Assembly: GCF_014243395.1 (NCBI RefSeq)
Contig: NZ_JACLCP010000002.1
Span: 124,001 to 188,000 of the forward strand
Direction of reading: 5' to 3'
Source of the DNA: Winogradskyella flava
GTDB taxonomy: Bacteria > Bacteroidota > Bacteroidia > Flavobacteriales > Flavobacteriaceae
DNA: 64,000 nucleotides
The translations under genes and the position numbers were made by a program. Under the pieces are notes generated by a model. It worked only from the letters and a program-made list of their open reading frames with translations. It was not told the DNA's origin and did not search any database. Shown here piece after piece: positions 8,690 through 17,493 of this stretch; within the stretch, counting starts at the first letter, position 1, and the number at the start of each line of letters is the position of its first letter.

Positions 8690-9469
8690 TTATTTCACAA
8701 GGAATACTGCTATGATAGTTGTTAAAGTGCCTATCGCGGATATTAATACGCCGTTGTTTTGATTATAAGTAGAAGATCTAACTCTTGCTTTATTGGGTTC
8801 AACATAAATGACATCATTTTGTTGTAAGTAATAAACAGGTGAGTTAACAGTATTCACTGATGTTAAATCTATATATGCAAATTTCTTTTTTCCATCGACT
8901 TCTCTAATTAGTTTAACGTTTTCACGTTTCCCAAAGATTGTCAAATCATTTGCCATGCCTAAGGCCTCTAAAAGTGTTACTCTTTCATCTTGAATTGTAA
9001 ATGTACCTGGCCTAGATACTTCACCTAAAATAGTAACAGTAAAGTTGGCAAGTCTAACATTTACTATAGGATTATTTACCATTGTACGAATACGCTCTGT
9101 TAAAAGTGATGTTAATTCTGTTCTAGTTAAACCTACAACCTTTATGGTTCCTAACACTGGAAATTCAATGTTGCCATTATAATCTACAAGATAAGTCTGA
9201 ACTTGCTGGTTACCTTGAGCACTCATTAAATTAGTGCCACCATTGTTAATTACAACTGGTAGATTAAAGGGTTTTACCGTCTCTGGATCCAGTGCCGATA
9301 CATTAATGACTAGAATATCATCAGGTTTGTAAATTAATTGTTCGGGCTCAGAAACTGTTAGTCCTTCTTCAATTGCTTCATCTTGGAAATAAATTAGCTT
9401 TTTGCTAGAAACACAAGACGTACTTAATAGTGTACTAAAAATTATTAGAAATAAAAATCTAATTTTCAT
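8690..9469 (-). CDS. Wza-like outer-membrane polysaccharide export lipoprotein
   Basis: This 259-residue protein has a lipoprotein signal peptide ending in LLSTSC (C19 as lipid anchor). The polysaccharide export domain starts near LIYKPDDILVINVSALDPET, and SLBB-type domains follow around the FTVTILGEVSRPGTFTIQDE segment. The hydrophobic end (GVLISAIGTLTTIIAVFLV) is consistent with the C-terminal membrane helix of Wza, shorter here than in E. coli. It would form the export channel with the Wzc protein encoded 27 bp downstream, making this a Wzx/Wzy-type export system. Confidence 0.93.
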   Translation of the reverse strand: MKIRFLFLIIFSTLLSTSCVSSKKLIYFQDEAIEEGLTVSEPEQLIYKPDDILVINVSALDPETVKPFNLPVVINNGGTNLMSAQGNQQVQTYLVDYNGNIEFPVLGTIKVVGLTRTELTSLLTERIRTMVNNPIVNVRLANFTVTILGEVSRPGTFTIQDERVTLLEALGMANDLTIFGKRENVKLIREVDGKKKFAYIDLTSVNTVNSPVYYLQQNDVIYVEPNKARVRSSTYNQNNGVLISAIGTLTTIIAVFLVK

Positions 9470-9494
9470 GGGATATAGGTTTGTTATACTTTAC

Positions 9495-10208
9495 TTATTT
9501 TTTTGAATCTAAGACTTCATAAGTCGAGTTGTTAGATATATATTCTGGTATTAATGCTTTTATCGAAGATACAATTTCTAAAGGTTGAGTCATTGAATTT
9601 AAAGCAGTAAGTTTATTTATTCGCTGTTCTACAATATCTATCTCTACATGTCTAGATTTTGCAATCATAATTTTTTCATGATAAGTTTTCTTAGTGTTTT
9701 CGCCATCTGCCAAAAGCTCTTCATAGACTTTTTCACCAGGCCTTAAACCCGTAATTTTAATATCAATATCTTCAGGATAACGCAATCCTGAAAGAACAAT
9801 CATATTAGTTGCAAGGTCGAATATTTTAACCGGTTCCCCCATATCAAACACAAATATTTCTCCTCCATTACCCATTGCAGCAGCTTCTAAAACTAGTTGA
9901 CATGCTTCTGGGATCGTCATAAAATAACGTGTAATATCTTTATGCGTTACAGTTAAAGGTCCACCTTTTTCTATTTGTTTTTTAAATAAAGGTATTACAG
10001 AACCATTAGATCCTAAAACATTTCCAAAACGAGTAGTAATAAATTTGGTGTGTCCTTTACCTTTAAGACAGGTAACATAAAGCTCTGCAATTCTTTTGGT
10101 TGCACCCATAACATTAGTTGGGTTTACCGCTTTATCTGTGGATATCAAAACAAATTTATCAACGCTATGTTTTACTGCTATATCGGCAACATTTTTAGTC
10201 CCCCCCAA
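9495..10208 (-). CDS. CapD/PglF-like nucleotide-sugar dehydratase, C-terminal part after a frameshift
   Basis: This frame holds the C-terminal catalytic half of a membrane-bound NDP-sugar 4,6-dehydratase. It begins in the middle of the Rossmann fold and includes the active-site region STDKAVNPTNVMGATKR, the FGNVLGSNGSVIPLFK segment and GLRPGEKVYEELL, all typical of the CapD/WbpM/PglF family. The apparent TTG start lies inside a run of seven Gs and is not a credible initiation site. It is in the +1 frame relative to the upstream half. Removing one G would join the two into one 631-residue protein. On its own this part lacks the NAD-binding loop. Confidence 0.85.
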   Translation of the reverse strand: MGGTKNVADIAVKHSVDKFVLISTDKAVNPTNVMGATKRIAELYVTCLKGKGHTKFITTRFGNVLGSNGSVIPLFKKQIEKGGPLTVTHKDITRYFMTIPEACQLVLEAAAMGNGGEIFVFDMGEPVKIFDLATNMIVLSGLRYPEDIDIKITGLRPGEKVYEELLADGENTKKTYHEKIMIAKSRHVEIDIVEQRINKLTALNSMTQPLEIVSSIKALIPEYISNNSTYEVLDSKK

Positions 10209-11391
10209 TGTTTACTCCTACAGCTTCATATGGACTATCCTCCATTAAGGGAACATGTTTATAGGCCGCTGCATGAAAAACAATTTTTGGTTTATACTGA
10301 TTAAAAATTTGATCTATTCTACTTTTGTTTCGCACATCCGCAACAATGACATCAATATTTAGTAATCCCTGCTGCCTAAATTCCTGTTGCACATCGTAGA
10401 GTGCAGATTCCGCATTATCAACAAGTATTAACTTTTTGTAATTATATAAACTTATCTTTCTGCATATTTCACTTCCTATAGATCCTGCTGCTCCAGTAAC
10501 AAGAATAACTTTATTGTCGTATTGTTCTTCAAGATCGGGATTCTTAATATTTATGGGGTCCCGTCCGAGAAGATCTTCAATTTTCACTTCTTTAATCTGA
10601 CCGACACTTAGATCTCCATCTATCCAACTTTGTACAGGAGGAACAATTTTCACTTTAAGACCAAGTGAAAATAGATTACCTGTAATTTGTAATAGTCGTG
10701 ATGGGTCTATATTTTGGATAGAAATAATGACGTCTTCAATTTTATTCTTTTTTATGAAATTTTCATTAATAGCATGAATATTATAAACCTTAATTAGATT
10801 GATTTTTTTACCAACTTTCCTTTCATCATCATCGATGAAACCAACTACTTCTAAACCACTTTTAGTGTCGTTTTCAATAGCATCGTAGGTTAACATACCT
10901 GAATTGCCAGCGCCGAAAATTAATACATTAGAAATTGATTGAAAATCTTGAGTTATCTGGTTATAAAGTGATTTAATAAAAAGTTTGGCACCAATTAAGA
11001 ATAAAATATTCAATAAGAGATGAATGTAGATAATTGAACCAGATATGTTAAAGAGACTCAATTCTCCTAAATATCGTCGGCTTAAAAATGTAAAGCATAT
11101 AAGCAATGTAGCTAAAATATTAGCACCAATAATTATATTAACGATATCCTTAAATCCAGTAAATCTAACAACACCCTTATATGAACCAACTGCAACTAAA
11201 CTTATTGCCGCAACCATCATGACATAAGGTAGTTGTTCAATAAATACTAAGATGTCGAAGTCTAGTTTAAAATTAAAGCGTATCAAATAGGCTAAGAAAA
11301 ACATAGCTCCAACTATTGATACATCAAATAAAAGCACTAGCCATTTTGATGCATATTTCTTAGATATCTTATTTAAATACTTCACTATCAT
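10195..11391 (-). CDS. CapD/PglF-like nucleotide-sugar dehydratase, N-terminal part before a frameshift
   Basis: The N-terminal half has four membrane helices (about residues 15-135), a CoA-binding-like Rossmann domain with IFGAGNSG (158-165), and the NAD-binding start of the dehydratase domain, ILVTGAAGSIGSEIC (GxxGxxG at 300-306). It stops at residue 398, just after HVPLMEDSPYEAVGVNIGG, because of the extra G in a G7 run, and so lacks the catalytic residues. In the intact family the enzyme converts UDP-GlcNAc to the 4-keto-6-deoxy sugar for bacillosamine- or QuiNAc/FucNAc-type sugars. The aminotransferase that would use that product lies directly upstream, overlapping by 4 bp. The break may be real, phase-variable, or a sequencing error. 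Confidence 0.88.
   Translation of the reverse strand: MIVKYLNKISKKYASKWLVLLFDVSIVGAMFFLAYLIRFNFKLDFDILVFIEQLPYVMMVAAISLVAVGSYKGVVRFTGFKDIVNIIIGANILATLLICFTFLSRRYLGELSLFNISGSIIYIHLLLNILFLIGAKLFIKSLYNQITQDFQSISNVLIFGAGNSGMLTYDAIENDTKSGLEVVGFIDDDERKVGKKINLIKVYNIHAINENFIKKNKIEDVIISIQNIDPSRLLQITGNLFSLGLKVKIVPPVQSWIDGDLSVGQIKEVKIEDLLGRDPINIKNPDLEEQYDNKVILVTGAAGSIGSEICRKISLYNYKKLILVDNAESALYDVQQEFRQQGLLNIDVIVADVRNKSRIDQIFNQYKPKIVFHAAAYKHVPLMEDSPYEAVGVNIGGD
10200..10206 (-). repeat. G7 homopolymer causing the CapD/PglF frameshift
   Basis: The plus strand has seven consecutive C residues here (G7 on the coding strand). With six, the reading is Val-Asn-Ile-Gly-Gly-Thr-Lys-Asn-Val, matching the family; with seven, translation reads Ile-Gly-Gly-Asp-stop. 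Confidence 0.85.
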
Positions 11392-12512
11392 CCTGCAAAA
11401 TACATATTTATAGTAGAAATTACTCTATCTAATTGTTCAGGAGTAAGATTTGATCCGCTTGGTAAACATAGTCCTTTTTGAAACAAGTCGTCTGCCACTC
11501 CATTACAATAACTAGGTGCGTCTTTAAAAACAGGTTGCAGGTGCATAGGTTTCCATAAAGGTCTTGATTCAATATTCTCCTTTTCTAAAGCTAACCTCAG
11601 CTTTTCTCTTGTTTCAAATGAGTCTAATAATATACAGCTGAGCCATCTGTTAGAAAAATATCCTATTGGTTCTTCTAGAAACTTTATTATATCAATCTTT
11701 GCCAAATTAGATTTATAGAACTCATAATTTGATCTTCGCTTAGAAACATGACTATCCAATATGGTCATTTGACCACGACCAATACCAGCTACGATATTTG
11801 ACATCCTATAATTATAACCGATTTGAGAATGTTCATAATGCGGGGCATTGTCTCTTGCTTGTGTCGCTAAGAAAACGGCCTCTTGTTTTTGTTCTTCGGT
11901 CTTTGTGACTAAAGCACCACCACCTGAAGTTGTTATGATCTTATTACCATTAAAAGAAAGTATAGATAAATCTCCAAAAGTCCCACAGTTTTGACCTTTG
12001 TAGAGACTCCCTAAAGATTCAGCACTGTCCTCAATTATTGGTATGTCATATTTTAAAGCAATCTCATTAATTCCTTCAACTTTATAAGGCATACCATATA
12101 AATGCACTGCGATTATCGCTTTAGGCTTTTTTCCTTTTTTTAATCTGTCTGTTATTGCAATTTCTAATTGATTTGGACACATATTCCATGTATCACGTTC
12201 ACTATCTACAAAAATTGGCTTGGCTCCTTGATAGACTATTGGGTTAGCTGATGCTGAGAATGTTTTACTTTGACATATAACCTCATCTCCATGGCTTACT
12301 CCAAGTAATATTAAACTTAAATGTAATGCAGAGGTTCCAGATGCTAACGCTGCAACGTGTCTATCTTGATTAAGGTAAGATTTTATATCTTGTTCAAATC
12401 CATTAACATTGGGTCCTAGTGGTGCAACCCAATTTGTGTCAAAGGCTTCTTTTATGTAAGTCTGTTCTGCGCCACTCATGTGGGGCGACGATAACCATAT
12501 TTTAGGTTTCAT
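11388..12512 (-). CDS. DegT/DnrJ/EryC1/StrS sugar aminotransferase (PglE-like)
   Basis: A PLP-dependent nucleotide-sugar aminotransferase of about 374 residues. Visible features: the ASGTSALHLSLILLGVSHGDEV segment region near 58, the aspartate/glutamate pair PIIEDSAESLGSLYKG, and the PLP lysine K191 in SFNGNKIITTSGGGAL. It would transaminate a 4-keto-6-deoxy nucleotide sugar, the product of the adjacent dehydratase, giving a 4-amino sugar as in diNAcBac-type pathways. The gene overlaps the dehydratase by 4 bp. I chose the ATG at 12510-12512; the longer frame begins with a TTG two codons earlier. No PglD-type acetyltransferase is adjacent; the hexapeptide protein at 22.7 kb is the only candidate. 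Confidence 0.93.
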   Translation of the reverse strand: MKPKIWLSSPHMSGAEQTYIKEAFDTNWVAPLGPNVNGFEQDIKSYLNQDRHVAALASGTSALHLSLILLGVSHGDEVICQSKTFSASANPIVYQGAKPIFVDSERDTWNMCPNQLEIAITDRLKKGKKPKAIIAVHLYGMPYKVEGINEIALKYDIPIIEDSAESLGSLYKGQNCGTFGDLSILSFNGNKIITTSGGGALVTKTEEQKQEAVFLATQARDNAPHYEHSQIGYNYRMSNIVAGIGRGQMTILDSHVSKRRSNYEFYKSNLAKIDIIKFLEEPIGYFSNRWLSCILLDSFETREKLRLALEKENIESRPLWKPMHLQPVFKDAPSYCNGVADDLFQKGLCLPSGSNLTPEQLDRVISTINMYFAG

Positions 12513-13073
12513 ATGCAAAAATTGTTAAGTAATTCGAATTACTGCTCAATTTCATGTCAATAGAGGGATCTGGGACACGATCTTTATAATGGTCTAAAGA
12601 TGCATCAATAAGGTGAGACCTCCCAAATTAAAACGACAAAAAGCAGATATTTACGTTAACAAATAAAACTTGATATTGCTGAAAATATGGTTCCTCTTAC
12701 TGTTATTAAAAGGATTATCATTAAAATATAAAATAGACGAAACATCTATTTAAAATAGATAAAAAACAAATAGAAAATAGTTTATTACCTGAATTTGTTC
12801 AGTGCCATGTAATGAATCGGAAGCAATATTTAAATCTTTTAACTAGTATAAATCATTGGTGATAAACCGAAATATATGCATTTACACCATTTTCTTTTGT
12901 GATGCTCATATTTGGTCATTACTTCGGAATTAATGGAAAATTAAGTAATGTCCATTATATTAAATTTAATATAAATATGGATATTGAACTAACTAAAAGG
13001 TTTTCGTGTTAATTCAACTAAATTAATATGATTAAATAACCATAGAACTTGAACTTTATTGAATATAATTAAA
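12513..13073. other. Gene-free AT-rich gap before the sulfotransferase-like gene
   Basis: About 560 bp without a convincing ORF on either strand. It must hold promoters for the minus-strand aminotransferase operon and the plus-strand sulfotransferase-like gene, but no clean TAnnTTTG box was found. A 17-bp dyad ATCTATTT-A-AAATAGAT lies at 12744-12760. No transposase remnant is visible. Confidence 0.5.
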
Positions 13074-13874
13074 ATGGCTTCTATCGAAAAATTAAAATAC
13101 TATTTGATTAAAACATCATTGGGAAAATATCTTAGAAAAACTCAGCACTTATTAGTGTTTTTGCAACTTTCCATTTATGGCAGTTCTAGTTATGATAAGT
13201 CAAAAAGGACCGTCTACTGTATATCTCCGTATAAAACAGGAACAACTTATCTGTCTAGTCTGTTTAGTTCCAAAATTTCGGCACACGAACCTGTGCATTA
13301 TACCTCATGGAAACTCTTAAATAAAAATTTTAGTAAATATTTCATTAAAAGGATGAATTATTTAAACATTAAGTTAGAGTGTTCTGGTCATTGGAGTGCT
13401 TTTGTAGATGATTTAGCTAATGATGAAGTTGCGAAAGACCTCGATTATATATGTATATTGAGATCACCGTCGTCCTGGATCTCATCTGTAATAAATTACT
13501 GGCATATACCACCATTGGTAAATTTTAAGTTTGATTTTGCAAATGAGTTTTATTGGAAAGACACGGTAGGAGTAGACCTTAAGTCTTTCAATTTTGAGAC
13601 AAACACGGAAGAAAATAAAATTATAATAGATAAATTGATAGAATTTTATTTCGATTTCACGAACAAAACACGATTACTAAATAATGTTACTTATATAAGT
13701 TTAAAGGAAATAAACGAGAAGCTACCAATTGTAGAATCTTTAATAAATGAAAAAGCTAACATGGCCAATAGCTTTAAAAGGTCAAATAAGTCTAAGAAGT
13801 TTGAATATAAAAACGAAAAGATTGATCAGGAGTATGACCAATTAACTAAAACGCTTCTTAACACAGTAGACTAA
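13074..13874 (+). CDS. P-loop sulfotransferase-like protein
   Basis: A protein of about 266 residues with the two PAPS-binding signatures of sulfotransferases: the 5'-phosphosulfate loop CISPYKTGTTYLSSLF near residues 50-64 (P-loop-like KTGTTYL) and the 3'-phosphate loop ICILRSPSSWISSV near 126-139. These suggest transfer of sulfate from PAPS to a sugar of the surface polysaccharide, though distant members may have other roles. It lies alone on the plus strand among minus-strand capsule genes. The frame extends to a TTG at 13059; I prefer the ATG at 13074 because nothing upstream supports the TTG. It is convergent with the PglC-like transferase gene, 35 bp away. Confidence 0.75.
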   Translation: MASIEKLKYYLIKTSLGKYLRKTQHLLVFLQLSIYGSSSYDKSKRTVYCISPYKTGTTYLSSLFSSKISAHEPVHYTSWKLLNKNFSKYFIKRMNYLNIKLECSGHWSAFVDDLANDEVAKDLDYICILRSPSSWISSVINYWHIPPLVNFKFDFANEFYWKDTVGVDLKSFNFETNTEENKIIIDKLIEFYFDFTNKTRLLNNVTYISLKEINEKLPIVESLINEKANMANSFKRSNKSKKFEYKNEKIDQEYDQLTKTLLNTVD

Positions 13875-13909
13875 CATCGTAATTCCTTTAAAGATAATAG
13901 TTATTTGAA

Positions 13910-14518
13910 TTAATTCTTATTTCCTTCCCAACCCTTAAACGAAGCATTTTCAATAGAGGACATAGAGTCTCGATTGAATATTTTTTGAATTGTTTTTATT
14001 AATATTTTAAAATCGTTCTTAAAGCTTAAATTATCAACATACCAAACGTCATAAGCAAATTTTTTCTCCCATGTCAATGCAGTACGACCATTAACCTGCG
14101 CCCAACCAGTGATACCTGGTTTCACCAAATGTCTTCTAGCTTGTTCTTCATTGTATAAAGGAAGATAATCAGTCAAAAGAGGCCTAGGGCCAATAATAGA
14201 CATATCGGCTTTCAAAACATTTACCAATTGTAAAAGTTCATCTAAAGAGGTTTTACGAATAAATGCACCGACTTTTGTAATGCGCTCCTCTTGATTACGC
14301 AATAAACTTTCATTTTTCTTCGGATCTCTCATGGTCTTGAACTTAATGATTGTGAATATTTTTGCATCCTTGCCAGGTCGTTTTTGGAAGAAGAAGGGCT
14401 TTCCGTTATTCACAATTAGCAATAGAATAATTAAGGTAATAATCAATGGAGACAACACGATTAATGCTACTAATGCTATTATAAAATCTAATACCCTTTT
14501 AAAAAAATGTTTGTACAT
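13910..14518 (-). CDS. Undecaprenyl-phosphate sugar-1-phosphate transferase (PglC-like)
   Basis: About 202 residues: a single N-terminal membrane segment (about 10-35) followed by the bacterial sugar transferase domain, with KRPGKDAKIFTIIKFKTMRD, the catalytic-site region RKTSLDELLQLVNVLKADMS, IGPRPLL and PGITGWAQVNGR. This short form resembles PglC rather than long five-helix WbaP. It would start repeat-unit assembly by loading a sugar-1-phosphate onto undecaprenyl phosphate in the inner membrane. With the nearby aminotransferase and broken dehydratase, the first sugar may be a diamino-trideoxyhexose (inference). The ATG at 14516-14518 is chosen; the longer frame starts with a TTG 12 codons upstream and adds residues unlike the family. 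Confidence 0.93.
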   Translation of the reverse strand: MYKHFFKRVLDFIIALVALIVLSPLIITLIILLLIVNNGKPFFFQKRPGKDAKIFTIIKFKTMRDPKKNESLLRNQEERITKVGAFIRKTSLDELLQLVNVLKADMSIIGPRPLLTDYLPLYNEEQARRHLVKPGITGWAQVNGRTALTWEKKFAYDVWYVDNLSFKNDFKILIKTIQKIFNRDSMSSIENASFKGWEGNKN

Positions 14519-14580
14519 AATAAACTGATTATTTATTGATATCTCAGTATTCAATTTTAAGATTTAAAATTAACTTAAAA

Positions 14581-14615
14581 AGAATCTATAGCCATAAATT
14601 GAGACTATAGATTCT
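14581..14615 (-). terminator. Terminator of the NTF2-like gene
   Basis: Perfect 11-bp inverted repeat AGAATCTATAG (14581-14591) / CTATAGATTCT (14605-14615); on the minus strand it is followed by a T-run. It lies 66 bp beyond the stop codon of the NTF2-like gene. Confidence 0.75.
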
Positions 14616-14680
14616 GTCTAAAATAACTTTATTCTACTTTTGATTCTAATAACAAAGTAGACTTATACAAATAGAAATTT

Positions 14681-15172
14681 TTAAGGGAATTGTTGAAATT
14701 TCTTATATCTGTCAGGAACAGGGTACTCATCTGTAACACCATGCCAGAACATGTTAACAATCCACCATCTGTCTTGGTAGTAGGCTAATTGAATACTTTT
14801 AACATCTTGTTTATATGGTTTGTTATTTGCCATATCCTCCTTACTGTGAAAAGCTTGGCAATGACTAAATGCGTGACCGATGTTAGCATAGGTTTCTACC
14901 ACTCTACCAACTTCTCTTTCGTAAAAGGCAGTCTCTCTAGTATTGTTAAACCAATATCCAATGCGCTCTATATAGTCATTTGGATGTATCCATTGCGGTC
15001 TAAAATTCTTGTTTATGTCAAATTCATAACCAATTTTCATTCCTTGAGGGTGGAATAAGAATTGCATAAACTCCCAATCTCGTTTTTCTCCTGGTTCACC
15101 ACCTAGACAAGCATAAAATGCCGTAATTAAATCATCTATTGTTTGAACCTTTTCTAAATACTCTTTTTTCAT
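14681..15172 (-). CDS. NTF2/SnoaL-like fold protein
   Basis: A 163-residue protein without signal peptide or membrane helix. Its layout (N-terminal helices with DDLITAFYACLGG, a strand-rich C-terminal half with ETYANIGHAFSHCQ and SIQLAYYQDRWWIVNMFW) fits the cone-shaped NTF2-like superfamily, whose members bind or convert small hydrophobic ligands. The W/F-rich last strand is typical. No catalytic residue can be assigned. It is probably monocistronic: a strong terminator follows, and divergent DNA with the SDR epimerase lies upstream. Its position inside the polysaccharide locus may be incidental. Confidence 0.65.
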   Translation of the reverse strand: MKKEYLEKVQTIDDLITAFYACLGGEPGEKRDWEFMQFLFHPQGMKIGYEFDINKNFRPQWIHPNDYIERIGYWFNNTRETAFYEREVGRVVETYANIGHAFSHCQAFHSKEDMANNKPYKQDVKSIQLAYYQDRWWIVNMFWHGVTDEYPVPDRYKKFQQFP

Positions 15173-15344
15173 TAATTGATATCGTTTTAAATGTATAATT
15201 TATATTAAAATAGCAACAGCAAATTAAACCAATTATTTTAAAACCCGGGTAATTTTTCGCTTATAAAGCTATTTGTACGACTAAATGATATCGAAACCTA
15301 TACAATCATTTCAATACGTTCCGCGGCTAAAAGAGAAATTTTCT

Positions 15345-15352
15345 TACTTTTG
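15345..15352 (+). promoter_or_regulatory. Bacteroidetes -7 box (TACTTTTG) for the SDR epimerase
   Basis: TACTTTTG matches TAnnTTTG, 64 bp before the epimerase ATG. The leader then contains a small hairpin TCACCT (15372-15377) / AGGTGA (15386-15391). Confidence 0.5.
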
Positions 15353-15416
15353 CCTGTAATCGGTTTTTAACTCACCTCAATAAATAGGTGATTTACTTAT
15401 AGAAAATTAAGAGCAA

Positions 15417-16247
15417 ATGAAAGTACTTATTATAGGAGGAAATTCTAGTGTGTCAAGGTACGTAATACCATTGTTATCTGAGGATTATGAAGTAGTTACA
15501 GTTGGTCGTCGTAATTGTGATATCAATTTGGATCCTAATAAAGCTATGGTAGATCAGTTACCTAGCCATGTGGATATAGTACTTCATACCGCTGCTGCGT
15601 TTGGAAGACAAACAGACGCGGAGATATATGAAACGGAGAAGTATAATGTATTAGATACAATGGACTTATGTTTTCATTTAAAAAAAATGAATGTAAAACA
15701 CTTTATTTTTATATCAAGCATATTTGTCCATTTGGAAGATACATCACCACTGCACAGTATTTATGATATTTCTAAAAGACATGCAGAAGAAATTATAAAA
15801 TATTGTTTAGAAAGAGATGAAATTCCTTACACCATTTTAAGACCTTCTCAGTTATATGGTAAAGACGCTTCTTTTATAAAACATCATCCGTTTCTTTATC
15901 AAATTGTAGAAATGGCTTCTAAAGGAGATGAAATTACTTTGTTTGGTCAAAAAGGAGGGAGTGCAAACTATCTTCATATTAGGGATTTTACACAAGTGAT
16001 TTACAGGGTAATTAAAAACGGAGTGTTCGGAGTGTATGATTGTACTACAATTACTCCTAATACTTATTTGGAGATCGCTCGTAACGTCTATGAATTAACT
16101 AATAATGTCGTGGCAATTGATTTTCTAAAAGACAGAAAAGAATCCGGCCAAATATTTGAATACGATGAGACCATTTATAACAAAGTTAACTATCATCCGA
16201 AAGTGTCTATAAGAGAGGCTTTGTCTGAAATACTAAATGCAAAGTGA
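15417..16247 (+). CDS. NAD(P)-dependent epimerase/dehydratase (extended SDR)
   Basis: A 276-residue extended short-chain dehydrogenase. The N-terminal nucleotide-binding loop IIGGNSSVSRYV (5-16) is a variant of GxxGxxG, and the catalytic pair is Y116-xxx-K120 in IYDISKRHAEE. RPSQLYGKDASF and NYLHIRDFTQVI match sugar-nucleotide epimerases or reductases. It probably modifies a nucleotide sugar for the surrounding locus; the substrate cannot be read from sequence. It is one of only three plus-strand genes inside the polysaccharide region and has its own -7 box and leader. Confidence 0.85.
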   Translation: MKVLIIGGNSSVSRYVIPLLSEDYEVVTVGRRNCDINLDPNKAMVDQLPSHVDIVLHTAAAFGRQTDAEIYETEKYNVLDTMDLCFHLKKMNVKHFIFISSIFVHLEDTSPLHSIYDISKRHAEEIIKYCLERDEIPYTILRPSQLYGKDASFIKHHPFLYQIVEMASKGDEITLFGQKGGSANYLHIRDFTQVIYRVIKNGVFGVYDCTTITPNTYLEIARNVYELTNNVVAIDFLKDRKESGQIFEYDETIYNKVNYHPKVSIREALSEILNAK

Positions 16248-16358
16248 TTCGGATATAAGAATTGCATATTGTCTATTTGTAGACAAATACATTTAAGTAC
16301 ATTTAATAAAATGTATAATAGAAAGCCTATGGATTTTAATTGTCTTAAAAAGTTTTAA

Positions 16359-17489
16359 CTATAGCACAGAAGCAATTAAATCAGTTAGGTTTTTGTTAAT
16401 AATATTAGCGTCAAAACGATCTTCCGCATATTTACGACTATTAATACCCATTTCTCGAATTTTCTCTGGGTTCGTAATAAAGAATTCCATAGCAGTCACT
16501 AAAGCATCTAGGTTTTGAGGTTCAATAAGCAAACCATTAACCCCATCTTTTACAGATTCTCTGCAACCAACTGAATCTGTCGTAATAATTGGATTCCCAC
16601 ATGCATTGGCTTCTAATGTTGTTCTTGGAATACCTTCTCTATAATAACTTGGTAAAACAAAAATATCTCTTTTATGCAGGTGTTCCTCAATATTCATCTG
16701 TTTGCCATGAAATACGATAATACTTTTTTCATGCAATCTATGCAATTCGTCTTCGCTTATAGCACTAGGCGAAGTTTCTATGGCACCAATAACATGGAAC
16801 TCTGCTTTAGGATATCTTACTTTTAAAACTTTAGCGGCTTCCATATAAAGTGCAATACCCTTTTCTTTAATCAATCTTGCTATAAGTAAGAAACTAACTT
16901 GATCTGTTGGGTTTTTTTCTTTAAACCTGAATTCGTTTAGATTAACACCCGAGCCACTTACAAAAGCAACAGGTTGCTTTTTAGATATAACGTTTCTATC
17001 TAAGAATAATTGATGATCGTCCTTATTTTGAAATACTATGTATTTGTTTTTTCTAATGGATAATTTGTAGAGTGTTTCATTAAAGCGCTGTAAGATGCGT
17101 GCTTTAAATGTCAGACCAGTAAATGCAAATCCTAATCCTGTAATCAATGAAATTACAGGTACCTTAACCATATTCGCCGCAAAGGATCCATAAATAACTG
17201 GTTTTACAGTATATGGAAAGACTAAATCTATCTTGTTGTTTTTCATTATAGACTTTAGCTCTAGAATAGATTTAAAATCTTTGAATGGATTTAGACCTGT
17301 ACGCTGTAGCTTAAATTCAATAGGATGAGCGCCTTTTTCCCTTAATATTTCTAGGTCATTAGTTGTGTAACTAGGAGATGCTGTAAATACTTCAAAATTA
17401 TTTGAAATTAGGCTAGAAATAAAATCACCTCGGAATCGTATTAATGATCCAGCAAAAGAAGCAATTATTAGTACTCTTTTTTTTTGCAT
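16359..17489 (-). CDS. GT4-family glycosyltransferase
   Basis: A 376-residue GT-B fold transferase. The N-terminal acceptor domain starts VLIIASFAGSLIRFRGDF, and the C-terminal donor domain has FLLIARLIKEKGIALYMEAA and the EX7E-type motif EGIPRTTLEANACGNPIITT (two conserved glutamates). It resembles the PglA/CapM type that adds the second sugar to an undecaprenyl-linked precursor (family knowledge). It acts at the cytoplasmic face of the membrane. It follows asnB by 4 bp in the same operon. Confidence 0.92.
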   Translation of the reverse strand: MQKKRVLIIASFAGSLIRFRGDFISSLISNNFEVFTASPSYTTNDLEILREKGAHPIEFKLQRTGLNPFKDFKSILELKSIMKNNKIDLVFPYTVKPVIYGSFAANMVKVPVISLITGLGFAFTGLTFKARILQRFNETLYKLSIRKNKYIVFQNKDDHQLFLDRNVISKKQPVAFVSGSGVNLNEFRFKEKNPTDQVSFLLIARLIKEKGIALYMEAAKVLKVRYPKAEFHVIGAIETSPSAISEDELHRLHEKSIIVFHGKQMNIEEHLHKRDIFVLPSYYREGIPRTTLEANACGNPIITTDSVGCRESVKDGVNGLLIEPQNLDALVTAMEFFITNPEKIREMGINSRKYAEDRFDANIINKNLTDLIASVL

Positions 17490-17493
17490 TGTT

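Noticed and set aside
12744..12760. Perfect 8-bp palindromic arms in the gap before the sulfotransferase-like gene
   Set aside because: Composed almost wholly of A and T in AT-rich DNA, so chance is a sufficient explanation.
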